Shown here piece after piece: positions 51,195 through 59,877 of a stretch of 64,000 nucleotides of DNA (position 1 is the first letter of the stretch; each line of letters starts with the position of its first letter). Under the pieces are notes generated by a model. The model did not search any database. It saw only the letters and a program-made list of their open reading frames with translations, and was not told the DNA's origin. Where the stretch lies: NCBI GenBank assembly GCA_964470845.1, contig CAYYEL010000002.1, positions 1-64,000 of the forward strand, written 5' to 3'. The stretch is from HGM04593 sp964470845. GTDB taxonomy: Bacteria > Bacteroidota > Bacteroidia > Bacteroidales > Bacteroidaceae. The translations under genes were made by a program, and so were the position numbers.

Positions 51195-52907
51195 ATGAAT
51201 AAAATGAAAGATAGAATATTGTCTGCGCTGCTGTGCGTAGCGCTTTTTGCTCCGTTCGTATCGTGTAGCGACGATGATGGCGATGAGGCTTTTATCTCGC
51301 TTGCGGTGGATAAAGAGGTTGTTACTTTTGGTGCCGAGGGTGGTTGCGAGACGTTGCTTGTGCAGTCGGCTCAGAATTGGGTGGCTGTGGCAAGCGAGCC
51401 GTGGCTTATGGTCTCGCCGGCCAATGGTATAGGTGCGGCCGAGTGTGTTGTTACTGTCGATTCGAGCCTTGTGAGCGGTGTGCGTCGCGCCGAGATTCGT
51501 TTCACGGGCGTTGGTGGCGAGACGGCTGCCGTCGAAGTTAATCAGACGGGATTCGGAAAAATCATATCTTCTAAGGATAGTGTGATTCTTGTCGAGGCCT
51601 CGGCCAAGATTGACGAGCGTTTCTGCAAAGCCGAGGTTACGGCCAATGTGCCTTTTGAGGTGCAGATTGAGTGTGCCGACGACGATGAAGAGTGGCTCAC
51701 AGTGCGTGATTTTCAGTTTGAACCCGACCGTGGCGCGCGTCCCCGCACGCTCACCTTGTACTTCGACTGGAAGATGAATACCTATCCACAAGAGCGTGTG
51801 GCCAAGGTTAATTTTATTCCTTTGAACGAAGAGGATGCGCTTGATGCTCCCGCTGCTCTTATTATCAATCAGAAGGCGGCACTGCGCATCGAGGATAATC
51901 GTGCGGGCGACTCGCTTGCGCTGCTCACCATATTCGAGCGCCTCAATTGTATGAGCGACCCGTGGGATACAAGCGAGAATATGCGCAATTGGCGCGACGT
52001 TGTACTGTGGGAGGCTCACGACGAGGCTCTGCCTGCACCCGAGGCTGTGGGACGTGTGCGTTCTGTTGAATTCTTTATTTTTAACACCGAGGAGAGTGTT
52101 CCACAGGAGATAAAGTATTTAAAATACATTGAGAGCCTCAGTGTGTCGAGCAACGTAAATACTATGCTTAAGAGTATAAAATTGGGCACCGAGGTGTGCG
52201 GGTTGAAGCATTTGAAGCATCTTACTCTCTTTTCGTATGGCCTCACCGAGCTTCCCGAGGAGTTTGTTCAGCTGGGTGCAACGCTTGAGACACTCGATAT
52301 TAGCGCCAATAATTTTGCAAGTATCCCCACGATGCTGACGCAGGAGAATTTTCCCAAGCTCACATATCTGAACCTTGTAGCCAATCGTCGTTGGGGTGCA
52401 AAAGACCTGCGCGAGGCCTCGACCTATGATAATGGAATAGGCTTGCACTTTAATACCTCGTCCGATAATTCATTGCTGCGGCTTTTGACGTGGGACAACC
52501 TTGAGTATCTGCTTTTGTCCAATAATTATATCGAGGGAGCGTTGCCCGATTTTAAGGTTGGCGAAGATGGTGTAAGAGCCTATACGCAAGAGGATGTAGA
52601 TGCCTTTGGTGGCGATACTATACAATATCTTGCCGATAATAATATTCCGCGTATATTGCCCAATGCCAAGCAGTTGTCGCTCAATTTGAACTTTTTCACA
52701 GGCAATCTGCCCGATTGGTTGCTTTATCATCCTCGTCTGCTCGATTGGTATCCCGAGCTTCTCATTTTTAACCAGCAAGAGCAGGGGAAAAATTCGTTGG
52801 GCGAGGTTGTGCGCTTCGATAATGCACCTACCAATTTCGAGTATTATTACGAGGCCTTCCCGGGGACAAGAGAAAAGTATGAATTTAAAGAAGAAATATC
52901 AGAATAA
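51195..52907 (+). CDS. BACON-domain and leucine-rich-repeat surface lipoprotein
   Basis: A 570-residue lipoprotein (lipobox VSC followed by SDDDGDE). Residues about 35-125 form a BACON domain (VTFGAEGGCETLLVQSAQNW, VAVASEPWLMVSP, RRAEIRFTGVGG, VEVNQTG). A second, more diverged one lies at about 130-235 (ISSKDSVILVEASAKIDE, VPFEVQIECADDDEEWLTV, ALIINQKA). Residues about 300-540 carry leucine-rich repeats (LKHLKHLTLFSYGLTELPEE, LETLDISANNFASIPTML, LEYLLLSNNYIEGALPDF). BACON domains act as spacers or carbohydrate/mucin-binding modules on Bacteroidetes surface proteins. The stop codon shares its last A with the ATG of the protease gene (TAATG), so the two are translationally coupled. Confidence 0.87.
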   Translation: MNKMKDRILSALLCVALFAPFVSCSDDDGDEAFISLAVDKEVVTFGAEGGCETLLVQSAQNWVAVASEPWLMVSPANGIGAAECVVTVDSSLVSGVRRAEIRFTGVGGETAAVEVNQTGFGKIISSKDSVILVEASAKIDERFCKAEVTANVPFEVQIECADDDEEWLTVRDFQFEPDRGARPRTLTLYFDWKMNTYPQERVAKVNFIPLNEEDALDAPAALIINQKAALRIEDNRAGDSLALLTIFERLNCMSDPWDTSENMRNWRDVVLWEAHDEALPAPEAVGRVRSVEFFIFNTEESVPQEIKYLKYIESLSVSSNVNTMLKSIKLGTEVCGLKHLKHLTLFSYGLTELPEEFVQLGATLETLDISANNFASIPTMLTQENFPKLTYLNLVANRRWGAKDLREASTYDNGIGLHFNTSSDNSLLRLLTWDNLEYLLLSNNYIEGALPDFKVGEDGVRAYTQEDVDAFGGDTIQYLADNNIPRILPNAKQLSLNLNFFTGNLPDWLLYHPRLLDWYPELLIFNQQEQGKNSLGEVVRFDNAPTNFEYYYEAFPGTREKYEFKEEISE

Positions 52908-54922
52908 TGATGACACGATTTTTTAGATATTTTGCAGCTACTCTGTGCATTGTGTGTGCAGTGGCGTGTAGCGACGAGGTCGAAAGTGCTGCCTCAGTAG
53001 TGCAACCCGAGGTTGCTGTGCCCGATGATGTCATCGAGGGTGAGCTTTTGATTAAATTCTCGCCTCAGATGGAGACAATCCTTGACGAGGCTTTTAAAGC
53101 GCGTGCAATGCGCGGCGTTGCCACACGCTCGGGAATACCCTCGACCGACGAGGTGCTCAGAATCCTTGGTGCATACAGCTTCGAGCGTGTCTTTCCTGTT
53201 GACCCTGCCAACGAAGAGCGTACACGCAAGGCAGGGCTGCACCTGTGGTATCAGGTTAAATTCGATAAAAACTGTAATCTGAGTGAGGCGATAGAGAATC
53301 TCTCGAAGCTGGGCGAGGTCTCAAAATTGCAGTGCAATCGTAAAATTTACCGTATGAGCAACCGTAAGGCTCGTGAGGCAAGCGTTGCCCACGAGGCGGT
53401 GGAACATCCTTTCAACGACCCGGGGCTTGCACGCCAATGGGGTTATATAAATTATGGCGGTTACTCCTTTGAGCAGCCGTGGGCCAAGAGCGTGGCCGGT
53501 TGCGACGTTGGTTGCGCCGATGCGTGGAACATCTGTACGGGCGACCCCTCGATTATCGTAGCAGTGATGGACGAGGGAGTGATGTATAATCACCCCGACC
53601 TTGAACCCAATATGTGGGTTAACGAGGGCGAGGAGCTTGGTTCGGACGTTGATGCCGATAATAATGGTTATAAGGGCGATAAATATGGCTATAATTTTGC
53701 CACCGACCGAGGATATATATCAACCACAGGCTCGAACGACACAGGACACGGAACACACGTTGCAGGAACGGTTGCTGCCGTAAATAATAACGGAGTGGGC
53801 GTGTGCGGTGTTGCCGGTGGCGACGCTGCCAAGGGGCAGCCGGGTGTTAAAATTATGTCGCTTCAGATTTTTGACGACAGCTACTCGGCCAACCTTTTAC
53901 TCGAAGCTAAGGCCGTAAAATATGCAGCCGATAATGGAGCAACAGTGCTTCAGTGCAGCTGGGGTTATATGTCGCCCGACGCCAATCCTATTTTGGGATT
54001 CTCGCCCGGCCCTGCAACCGAGGAAGAGTGGGCTACAACCTATCCGCTTGAGAAAGAGGCATTCGACTATTTTATCGAAAATGCAGGTTCGCCCAACGGC
54101 GTCGTCGAGGGTGGAGTAGTAGTGTTTGCTGCCGGAAACGAATTTGCACCGACCCCGTCGTTCCCGGGACTTTATTCGCGCTTTGTGTGTGTGGCTGCTG
54201 TTGCTGCCGACTATACTCCATCGACCTACACCGACTATGGCGAGGGCATCGACCTTTCGGCTCCCGGTGGCGACGGCGATTATTATGGCACCCCCGGCGA
54301 CGAGAGCGACTGCGAGGGTATGATATATTCTACTATTGTGAGTGAGGGTAAGCCCTCTTATGGATTCTACGAGGGCTCGTCGATGGCCTGTCCTCACGTC
54401 TCGGGTGTTGCGGCATTGGGCCTCTCTTATGCTGCACAACTGCGCAAACACTTTAAGGCCGAGGAGTTTATCGACCTTATGATTGCTACCGGAACACCTA
54501 TTGACAGCTATTTTAAGGGTGATAAATTATCGCATTATAATCATTCGTCGCCCGGAGCGTCGGCTACAAAGAGCGACCTTTCGCGTTATGTTGGCAAGAT
54601 GGGGCGTTTGGTTAACGCCGGTGCGCTGCTGCGTGCAATAGAGAATACGGGTAGCGAGATGCGCCTGCCCAATGTATATGTGGCACCGGGTGCTTGCTCG
54701 CGCATCGAACTCGACCGTTATTTTGTCGGTGGCGAGGCGTTGTCGTATAGTTGCCGTGTTGCTGACGGCGGCATTGCCAAAGCTACTGTCGAGGGTGTTG
54801 TGCTCGTTGTCGAGGGTGTTAATGTGGGTACAACCGAGCTTGTTGTTACCACAAGCGCCGGCCACGAGCAGCGTGTTACTGTAACGGTGCGTCGTGGTGC
54901 TGCACCTAATGGCTGGATGTAA
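52907..54922 (+). CDS. Subtilisin-like (S8) serine protease lipoprotein
   Basis: A 671-residue protease with a lipoprotein signal (VCAVAC followed by SDEVES), so probably held on the membrane or cell surface. Residues about 25-145 look like a fervidolysin-type propeptide (IEGELLIKFSPQMETIL, ...LHLWYQVKFDKNCNLSEAI). The catalytic triad is complete: Asp222 (VAVMDEGVMYNHPDL), His281 (GHGTHVAG) and Ser492 (GSSMACPHVSGVAAL). The C-terminal 80 residues form an Ig-like/Big-type beta domain (IELDRYFVGGEALSYSCRVA, GTTELVVTT). With the LRR partners and the SusCD importer it would cut protein at the surface and supply peptides. Its substrate is unknown. Confidence 0.94.
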   Translation: MMTRFFRYFAATLCIVCAVACSDEVESAASVVQPEVAVPDDVIEGELLIKFSPQMETILDEAFKARAMRGVATRSGIPSTDEVLRILGAYSFERVFPVDPANEERTRKAGLHLWYQVKFDKNCNLSEAIENLSKLGEVSKLQCNRKIYRMSNRKAREASVAHEAVEHPFNDPGLARQWGYINYGGYSFEQPWAKSVAGCDVGCADAWNICTGDPSIIVAVMDEGVMYNHPDLEPNMWVNEGEELGSDVDADNNGYKGDKYGYNFATDRGYISTTGSNDTGHGTHVAGTVAAVNNNGVGVCGVAGGDAAKGQPGVKIMSLQIFDDSYSANLLLEAKAVKYAADNGATVLQCSWGYMSPDANPILGFSPGPATEEEWATTYPLEKEAFDYFIENAGSPNGVVEGGVVVFAAGNEFAPTPSFPGLYSRFVCVAAVAADYTPSTYTDYGEGIDLSAPGGDGDYYGTPGDESDCEGMIYSTIVSEGKPSYGFYEGSSMACPHVSGVAALGLSYAAQLRKHFKAEEFIDLMIATGTPIDSYFKGDKLSHYNHSSPGASATKSDLSRYVGKMGRLVNAGALLRAIENTGSEMRLPNVYVAPGACSRIELDRYFVGGEALSYSCRVADGGIAKATVEGVVLVVEGVNVGTTELVVTTSAGHEQRVTVTVRRGAAPNGWM

Positions 54923-54934
54923 TTTGTAATTATT

Positions 54935-55741
54935 ATGACGCGCCTATATGTTGTTTTTATGCTGTTATCTGTTCTTTGCGGCATCAAGGCACAAGGAACG
55001 AGGCTCTCGCGTACGGCAATAGACTCGATACGTGCATTGCACGCAATGGACAACAGAGGCAGTGTGTTACATTTCGAGACAAGCAAAATTGATATGGGCG
55101 CAATGCTTGAGACCGACACTGCAAGAGTTGTTACCTTCTTTTTTGTGAATAAAGGAAGTGAGAGTGTGCGCATCGAGCGTGTAAAGGCCTCGTGCAGCTG
55201 TGCGGTGGCATTATTCGACACTGTGCTTGTTGCACCGCAAGAGATGGGCGAGATAAAAGTGAGGTTCACCCCCCGAGGAAGGGCAGGAACGGTAGATGTT
55301 GATGCTTTTGTTTATCTCGCGGGCGGCACGTCGCATCCCGATGCACGTATAGTGCTCTGTGGTAATGTAATAGGCGCCGACGAGTGGGAGCATCTGCCGC
55401 AAAGGATGGGAGCGCTTAAGCTAAAAAGTCGCAGTGTGAATTTCGGCACACTTGCGCCTCGGCAGATACGACGCGAACGTATAGCCTGTGCTAATGCAGG
55501 GGTGGTGTCGCTGACACTCTCGGCTGCCATAAAGCCCGAGTATGTAACCCTTGCTACTGAGCCTGCAACCATCGCACCGGGCGAGGAAGGCGATATAATA
55601 ATTACAATTGACACCGATAAAATCCCGTTGAAAGAGGGCGAACAGAAATTTAAAATTATAATAGAGGGTGTCGAAGGACGTCCCTCGCAGCGCACCATTG
55701 AGGGTGTGTTTAACGTCTGCCTCGGCACACGGAACAGATAA
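54935..55741 (+). CDS. DUF1573 domain exported protein
   Basis: A 268-residue exported protein (signal RLYVVFMLLSVLCGIKAQ, no lipobox). The DUF1573 domain lies at about 50-125 (HFETSKIDMGAMLETDTARV, FVNKGSESVRIERVKASCSC, RFTPRGRAGTVDVDAFVYL). A second Ig-like segment follows (SVNFGTLAPRQIRRERIACA). DUF1573 domains have an ASPM/SPD-2/hydin-like Ig fold and occur in exported Bacteroidetes proteins with unknown roles. It starts 12 bases after the protease gene, so it is in the same operon. Confidence 0.86.
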   Translation: MTRLYVVFMLLSVLCGIKAQGTRLSRTAIDSIRALHAMDNRGSVLHFETSKIDMGAMLETDTARVVTFFFVNKGSESVRIERVKASCSCAVALFDTVLVAPQEMGEIKVRFTPRGRAGTVDVDAFVYLAGGTSHPDARIVLCGNVIGADEWEHLPQRMGALKLKSRSVNFGTLAPRQIRRERIACANAGVVSLTLSAAIKPEYVTLATEPATIAPGEEGDIIITIDTDKIPLKEGEQKFKIIIEGVEGRPSQRTIEGVFNVCLGTRNR

Positions 55742-55803
55742 GAAGCAAATGATTTTACAGCTTGCATAATAATATTTATAAACTGCTTTTAAAATAATAT
55801 AAA

Positions 55804-56292
55804 ATGGACGCAAAGACTATTTTTCGCCTTATGGCTGCTTTTTTGTTGATGATTGCCATTCAAGGTTGCTCGTCGGATGACGATGATAGCTCGTTTGAGC
55901 CGACACTCGACGTTACTCCTGCCAATATTGCCGGAACGTGGATGTTGTCCGAGTGGAACGGGGCGCAATTGCCACAAGGAACATATTGTTACATAATATT
56001 CAACCGTAAAGATAGAAGTTTCCGTATGTTTCAGAAGTTTGACAGTATGTACGCTCGTTGCATCACCGGTGTATATGCAATCGACAAGGACAAGCAAGGC
56101 AACTATATAATAAGTGGCGAGTACGATTATCAGATGGGCGAGTGGAATAATTCATACATTGTAACCGAACTTTACGCCTCGGGCTCTATGCTGTGGACAG
56201 CTAAGGATAATCCCGAAGATGTGTGTCGTTACGTGCGTTGCGACGAGATTCCCGAGGAAATAATCCGCGAATCGGGCTACAAGGAGCAATAA
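55804..56292 (+). CDS. Lipocalin-like lipoprotein, last gene of the operon
   Basis: A 162-residue lipoprotein with lipobox IQGC followed by SSDDDDSSFEP. The body has lipocalin-like features: the GTW turn after a short lead (NIAGTWMLSEWNGAQLPQG) and alternating strands (YCYIIFNRKDRSFRMFQKF, YAIDKDKQGNYIISGEYDY, YIVTELYASGSMLWTAKD). These domains hold small hydrophobic ligands or inhibit enzymes; here a chaperone or inhibitor role next to a protease is conceivable but not shown. It follows the DUF1573 gene by 62 bases, the widest gap in the operon. A weak 6-bp stem at 56328-56348 may end the transcript. Confidence 0.75.
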   Translation: MDAKTIFRLMAAFLLMIAIQGCSSDDDDSSFEPTLDVTPANIAGTWMLSEWNGAQLPQGTYCYIIFNRKDRSFRMFQKFDSMYARCITGVYAIDKDKQGNYIISGEYDYQMGEWNNSYIVTELYASGSMLWTAKDNPEDVCRYVRCDEIPEEIIRESGYKEQ

Positions 56293-56412
56293 TTGCATAT
56301 GCACAGCACTTAAGCCTCATAAAAGACATTCGGATAAATGCCCCGAATAACAAAAAACGTGATAAATGTAAAAATAATGTCAAAATAACTGCCACAATTA
56401 AAACAAAATTGT

Positions 56413-56534
56413 TAATTTTGCAGAGTTAATAAACTATACCAATTTACAGACAAAATCTTGTCCTACTTTTTCAATAACAATCATTACTCTTTTTGGAAAT
56501 TTTTGTGAACAATCCTTCTGTACGGATAAATTCG
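56413..56534 (+). promoter_or_regulatory. rho promoter region with two candidate starts and a C-rich leader
   Basis: Promoter 1: TAATTTTG at 56413-56420 (no good TTG). Promoter 2: TTG at 56503-56505, 21 bases, TAAATTCG at 56527-56534, a full match. If the first is used, the leader of about 120 bases is poor in G and rich in A, T and C, the sort of unstructured RNA that Rho binds. In several bacteria rho controls its own level through such a leader; here that is an inference. Confidence 0.6.
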
Positions 56535-56548
56535 CACAATCTTATTTT

Positions 56549-58558
56549 ATGTATCATATAGAACAGTTGAGAAGCAAGGAACTGCCCGAATTACAATCTA
56601 TAGCTAATGAATTGGGGATTAGCGGAGTAAAATCACTCGAAAAAGATACTCTGATTTATCGCATCCTTGATGGACAGGCGCTTCAGCGCAGTCAATCGGG
56701 TACTCCTGCTGTTGTAAAGGAAGAGAATCGAATGAATCGTCGCAACCATCGCCGCAACCGCATTCAGCCCGAGGCGGCTGCAAAGGTATATACTGCAACA
56801 GGCGACAAGGCGGTGAAGCTCGACAAGAACGAGCCTAAAAAACACGACGACGAAGTTAAACCCATAATAGAGGTAGCACTCGAAGAGGTGAAGCCCGAGG
56901 TTGAGAATCCCGAGGCAGCAGTAAATAACGAGAATAATGTTGCTGCTCCCAAAAAGCGTGGCCGAAAGCCCAAGGCAAAAGAGGTTGTTTCCGCCGAAAC
57001 AACGACTGAGATAGCCGTAGAGGTTACCACAACTCCGCAGCCCGCTGAGAGTGCCCCCGAGGCATCCGAGGTTGCCGACCAAGCGCAAAATCCTGCTCCA
57101 AAGAAACGCGGTCGCAAGCCCAAGGTAAAGGAGGCTGCACTCGTCGAGGCTGCAACAGAAGTGCTTGTCGAGCAAGTTGAGACACCTCTGCAACCATCGC
57201 CCGAGCCGTCGGCCGGGGCGTCCGAGCAGGAGGAATTTGTGCCAATAGAAGAGCTTCCCAGCGACAAAGAGGAGGCTGCAACCGAGCTTGTCGAGAAATT
57301 TGAGAAGCGCGAGGGAACACATCAGCAACAACAGCAGCAGGGCTTCCGCAAAAACGACCGTCGTCAGCGTTTCGAGCGTACGCGACAAGAGACACAGGAG
57401 GCGCAAGAACAGCCTGCAATGTACGATTTTGCCGATGTACTCAAGGTCGAGGGAGTGCTTGAGACGATGCCCGACAATTACGGATTCCTGCGCTCGTCCG
57501 ACTACAACTACCTTGCCTCGCCCGACGACGTATATGTATCGCAGTCGCAGATACGTATGTACGGCCTGAAAACAGGCGATGTAGTCGAGGGAGTGATACG
57601 TCCGGCCGGTGCAGGCGAGAAATATTTCCCTCTCGTAAAAGTAAATAAGATAAACGGCCTTGCCCCCGAGCTTGTACGCGACCGTGTTTCGTTCGACAAT
57701 CTCACCCCTCTGTTCCCCGAAGAGAAATTCACCCTTTGCAGCGGCAGCTACGATAATATGTCGGCACGTGTGGTAGATATGTTCTCGCCTATCGGAAAAG
57801 GACAACGTGGACTAATCGTGGCCCAGCCCAAGACCGGTAAGACAATGTTGCTCAAGGATATTGCAAATGCAATAGCGGCTAATCACCCCGAGGCTTATAT
57901 GATTATGCTGCTCATCGACGAGCGTCCCGAGGAGGTAACAGATATGGCGCGCAGTGTAAATGCCGAGGTTATTGCATCGACATTTGACGAGCCGGCCGAG
58001 CGCCACGTGAAAATTGCAGGAATTGTGCTCGAAAGAGCCAAACGTATGGTCGAGTGCGGGCACGACGTTGTTATCTTCCTCGACTCTATAACCCGTCTGG
58101 CACGCGCCTATAATACTGTGTCGCCGGCCTCGGGTAAAGTGCTCTCGGGTGGTGTCGATGCAAATGCGCTGCACAAACCCAAGCGCTTCTTCGGAGCGGC
58201 ACGAAACATTGAGAATGGTGGTTCGCTCACTATAATTGCAACAGCGCTTATCGACACAGGCTCTAAGATGGACGAAGTGATTTTTGAGGAATTCAAAGGC
58301 ACGGGTAATATGGAGCTTCAGCTCGACCGTACATTAAGCAACAAACGCATCTTCCCTGCTGTGAATATCATAGCGTCGAGTACACGTCGCGACGACCTAC
58401 TGCACGACAAACAGACGCTCGACCGTATGTGGATTCTGCGTAAATATCTTGCTGATATGACCTCACTTGAGGCTATGGAGTTTGTAAAAGACCGCCTCGA
58501 AAAAACCAAAGATAATGAGGAATTTTTACTTAGTATGAATTCTGCAAGGTGCTATTAG
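56549..58558 (+). CDS. rho: Transcription termination factor Rho with long disordered insert
   Basis: Hexameric RNA-dependent ATPase that ends transcription. The 669-residue protein is far longer than the E. coli form (419). Residues about 1-50 are the Rho_N helical domain (LRSKELPELQSIANELGI). Residues about 55-285 are a low-complexity stretch rich in Glu, Ala, Pro and Lys with two KKRGRKPK (AT-hook-like) motifs and an Arg/Gln-rich end. The cold-shock RNA-binding domain comes next (YGFLRSSDYNYLASPDDVYV), then the ATPase with Walker A VAQPKTGKT (near 425-433), IDERPEEV and DSITRLARAYN. Disordered inserts are known in Bacteroidetes Rho; in B. thetaiotaomicron the insert drives phase separation and affects gut fitness. 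Confidence 0.98.
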   Translation: MYHIEQLRSKELPELQSIANELGISGVKSLEKDTLIYRILDGQALQRSQSGTPAVVKEENRMNRRNHRRNRIQPEAAAKVYTATGDKAVKLDKNEPKKHDDEVKPIIEVALEEVKPEVENPEAAVNNENNVAAPKKRGRKPKAKEVVSAETTTEIAVEVTTTPQPAESAPEASEVADQAQNPAPKKRGRKPKVKEAALVEAATEVLVEQVETPLQPSPEPSAGASEQEEFVPIEELPSDKEEAATELVEKFEKREGTHQQQQQQGFRKNDRRQRFERTRQETQEAQEQPAMYDFADVLKVEGVLETMPDNYGFLRSSDYNYLASPDDVYVSQSQIRMYGLKTGDVVEGVIRPAGAGEKYFPLVKVNKINGLAPELVRDRVSFDNLTPLFPEEKFTLCSGSYDNMSARVVDMFSPIGKGQRGLIVAQPKTGKTMLLKDIANAIAANHPEAYMIMLLIDERPEEVTDMARSVNAEVIASTFDEPAERHVKIAGIVLERAKRMVECGHDVVIFLDSITRLARAYNTVSPASGKVLSGGVDANALHKPKRFFGAARNIENGGSLTIIATALIDTGSKMDEVIFEEFKGTGNMELQLDRTLSNKRIFPAVNIIASSTRRDDLLHDKQTLDRMWILRKYLADMTSLEAMEFVKDRLEKTKDNEEFLLSMNSARCY

Positions 58559-58564
58559 TTAGCA

Positions 58565-58612
58565 AAATACTCCTCTGAGGCTGTTTGAACCTCAGAGGAG
58601 TATTTATTTTAC
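58565..58612 (+). terminator. Terminator of rho
   Basis: A 16-bp perfect stem (58565-58580 with 58590-58605, CTCCTCTGAGG and its complement in the core) with a nine-base loop, then TATTTTA. It starts six bases after the stop codon. Confidence 0.88.
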
Positions 58613-58798
58613 ATTGAGCCAAAATCCATCCTACTTTTTGTCCACGTTACCCAAAAATCAAAGCATTCAGAGCGCAGCTTAGAGGAGTAACGGATTTAAA
58701 GTTTTTCTTCTTTAGATTAGCTAAACTTTTTGCTTAGCCCCCCAGACTTTGCAGGTGAGCCGTGAGCCCTCGCTCTCCACCTCGCTTTATATAAAACA

Positions 58799-58830
58799 AA
58801 AAGAGTTCCAATCTTCTTTGGAACTCTTTT
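58799..58830 (-). terminator. Terminator of tRNA-Asp
   Basis: A 13-bp perfect stem (58799-58811 with 58818-58830, AAAAGAGTTCCAA and its complement) with a six-base loop, directly beyond the 3' end of tRNA-Asp on the minus strand. The arm itself supplies the final T-run. Confidence 0.85.
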
Positions 58831-58831
58831 G

Positions 58832-58905
58832 CGGTGCGTACGGGACTCGAACCCGTGACCCCATGCGTGACAGGCATGTATTCTAACCAACTGAACTAAC
58901 GCACC
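58832..58905 (-). tRNA. tRNA-Asp (anticodon GTC)
   Basis: 74 bases on the minus strand. The acceptor stem GGTGCGT pairs with ACGCACC, the D arm is TAGTTCAGTTGGTTAGAATAC, the anticodon stem is CATGC/GCATG with loop CTGTCAC, and the T arm is CACGGGTTCGAGTCCCGT. The discriminator G agrees with tRNA-Asp. CCA is not encoded. Confidence 0.97.
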
Positions 58906-58938
58906 ATTGTGTGTGCTTTTCGTATCTGAAAGCGTGTG

Positions 58939-58946
58939 CAAAGTTA
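58939..58946 (-). promoter_or_regulatory. -7 element of tRNA-Asp
   Basis: On the minus strand TAACTTTG, matching TAnnTTTG, 34 bases before the 5' end of the tRNA. Confidence 0.6.
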
Positions 58947-59080
58947 CGGCTTTTTTTTAGACTTGCAAACTTTTTGGCAATTATTTTTTAATTTTCTGCG
59001 ATTTTTTTTGATTTTCCCTGTTTTTCGCCTTAGAATCCCTCTTTTTTATGCTTGAAAGGGCTGTTGGTGGTTGGGAATTG

Positions 59081-59461
59081 TTACATTCCTGATTGGCGTT
59101 TCAAGAATTCTATTTGTGAGTCCCAAAGGTCTTTTTGGTCGGAGATTTCAGAGGGGTCGGCAAAGTCGGTAATGTCGAGTGTGTGCTCGCGTGTCATTTC
59201 GTTGTAGGTGATTCGCATTTCAAAGAATGTGTAGTGTTCTTCGTCGTCCCATCTGAGGCGTACATAAACTCCGTTGCGTTGGGCTATGAGGGTGGCCGAA
59301 CGGTGTTCCTCTTTTCCCCAATAGAAATTGAATGTTTTACCGTCGATAGATGTGCGGTCGGCGAACCACATAGAGAGGCCGGGGGCTGTTCCGATGTATC
59401 GCCATATCATAGCTGCACTTCCTTTGAGGGGATACTCAATGTGAATTTTTTCTTTTTTCAT
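59081..59461 (-). CDS. START-like (SRPBCC / AHSA1-type) domain protein
   Basis: A 126-residue cytoplasmic protein, one START-like fold. Visible features are a first strand (KIHIEYPLKGS), the helix with the turn typical of this fold (IWRYIGTAPGLSMWFADR), central strands (RLRWDDEEHYTFFEMRI) and a long C-terminal helix (DLWDSQIEFLKRQ). Such proteins bind small hydrophobic ligands; the ligand is unknown. It is a single gene on the minus strand; TAACTTGC at 59501-59508 is a near-match to a -7 element. Confidence 0.83.
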   Translation of the reverse strand: MKKEKIHIEYPLKGSAAMIWRYIGTAPGLSMWFADRTSIDGKTFNFYWGKEEHRSATLIAQRNGVYVRLRWDDEEHYTFFEMRITYNEMTREHTLDITDFADPSEISDQKDLWDSQIEFLKRQSGM

Positions 59462-59877
59462 TGTTGGTGTAAATTTGTTATCTGCAACACGTTAGGCGTT
59501 GCAAGTTAATAATTCTTATTTATAAAAGCAACAAAATGGGGGTATTTGTTCAATATATTTAAATAAATTTATAAGTGTCGTTTTCAATTTTTATTAAATG
59601 CCGATTGTTTATTATTTGTTTTTGTATTTAAAAATGTTTGTTTTTTCGATAAAAAACGGGGAGGGTTGGTGTGTTTCGGATGTAATGTGCTTTGTGTTGC
59701 TTGTTTTGTGTTTAATGGGGCAAATTGATTTGGGATTGGTGATAAAATGAAAAAAATGTATTTAAAAATGTGATAAAAGATGAATTTTTGAAATTTTTGC
59801 TCTTGTTTTTTTGTGGTGATAAAATATTTCAATAATTTAGGCCGACTAATTATGTTTAACATCTAATTTTTTGAAAT
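59462..59877. other. Long A/T-rich intergenic region
   Basis: 416 bases with no gene that I accept. The plus strand is rich in T and G, which creates a low-complexity 92-codon frame on the minus strand (59584-59862) made mostly of Lys, Asn, Phe, Thr and Gln codons and lacking any family motif. A 6-bp stem with loop (TGCAAC...GTTGCA, 59483-59503) is beside the START-like gene. The promoter of the repeat lipoprotein should be in the last 100 bases, but I see no clean match. Confidence 0.6.

Noticed and set aside
56633..57805. 390-codon open frame antisense to rho
   Set aside because: It lies over the low-complexity insert of rho; its Leu/Cys/Gly/Arg-rich product reflects repetitive Glu/Ala/Pro/Lys codons read backwards.
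59584..59862. 92-codon minus-strand frame in the gap before the repeat lipoprotein
   Set aside because: Low-complexity Lys/Asn/Phe/Gln sequence produced by a T-rich strand; no motif and no start signal.
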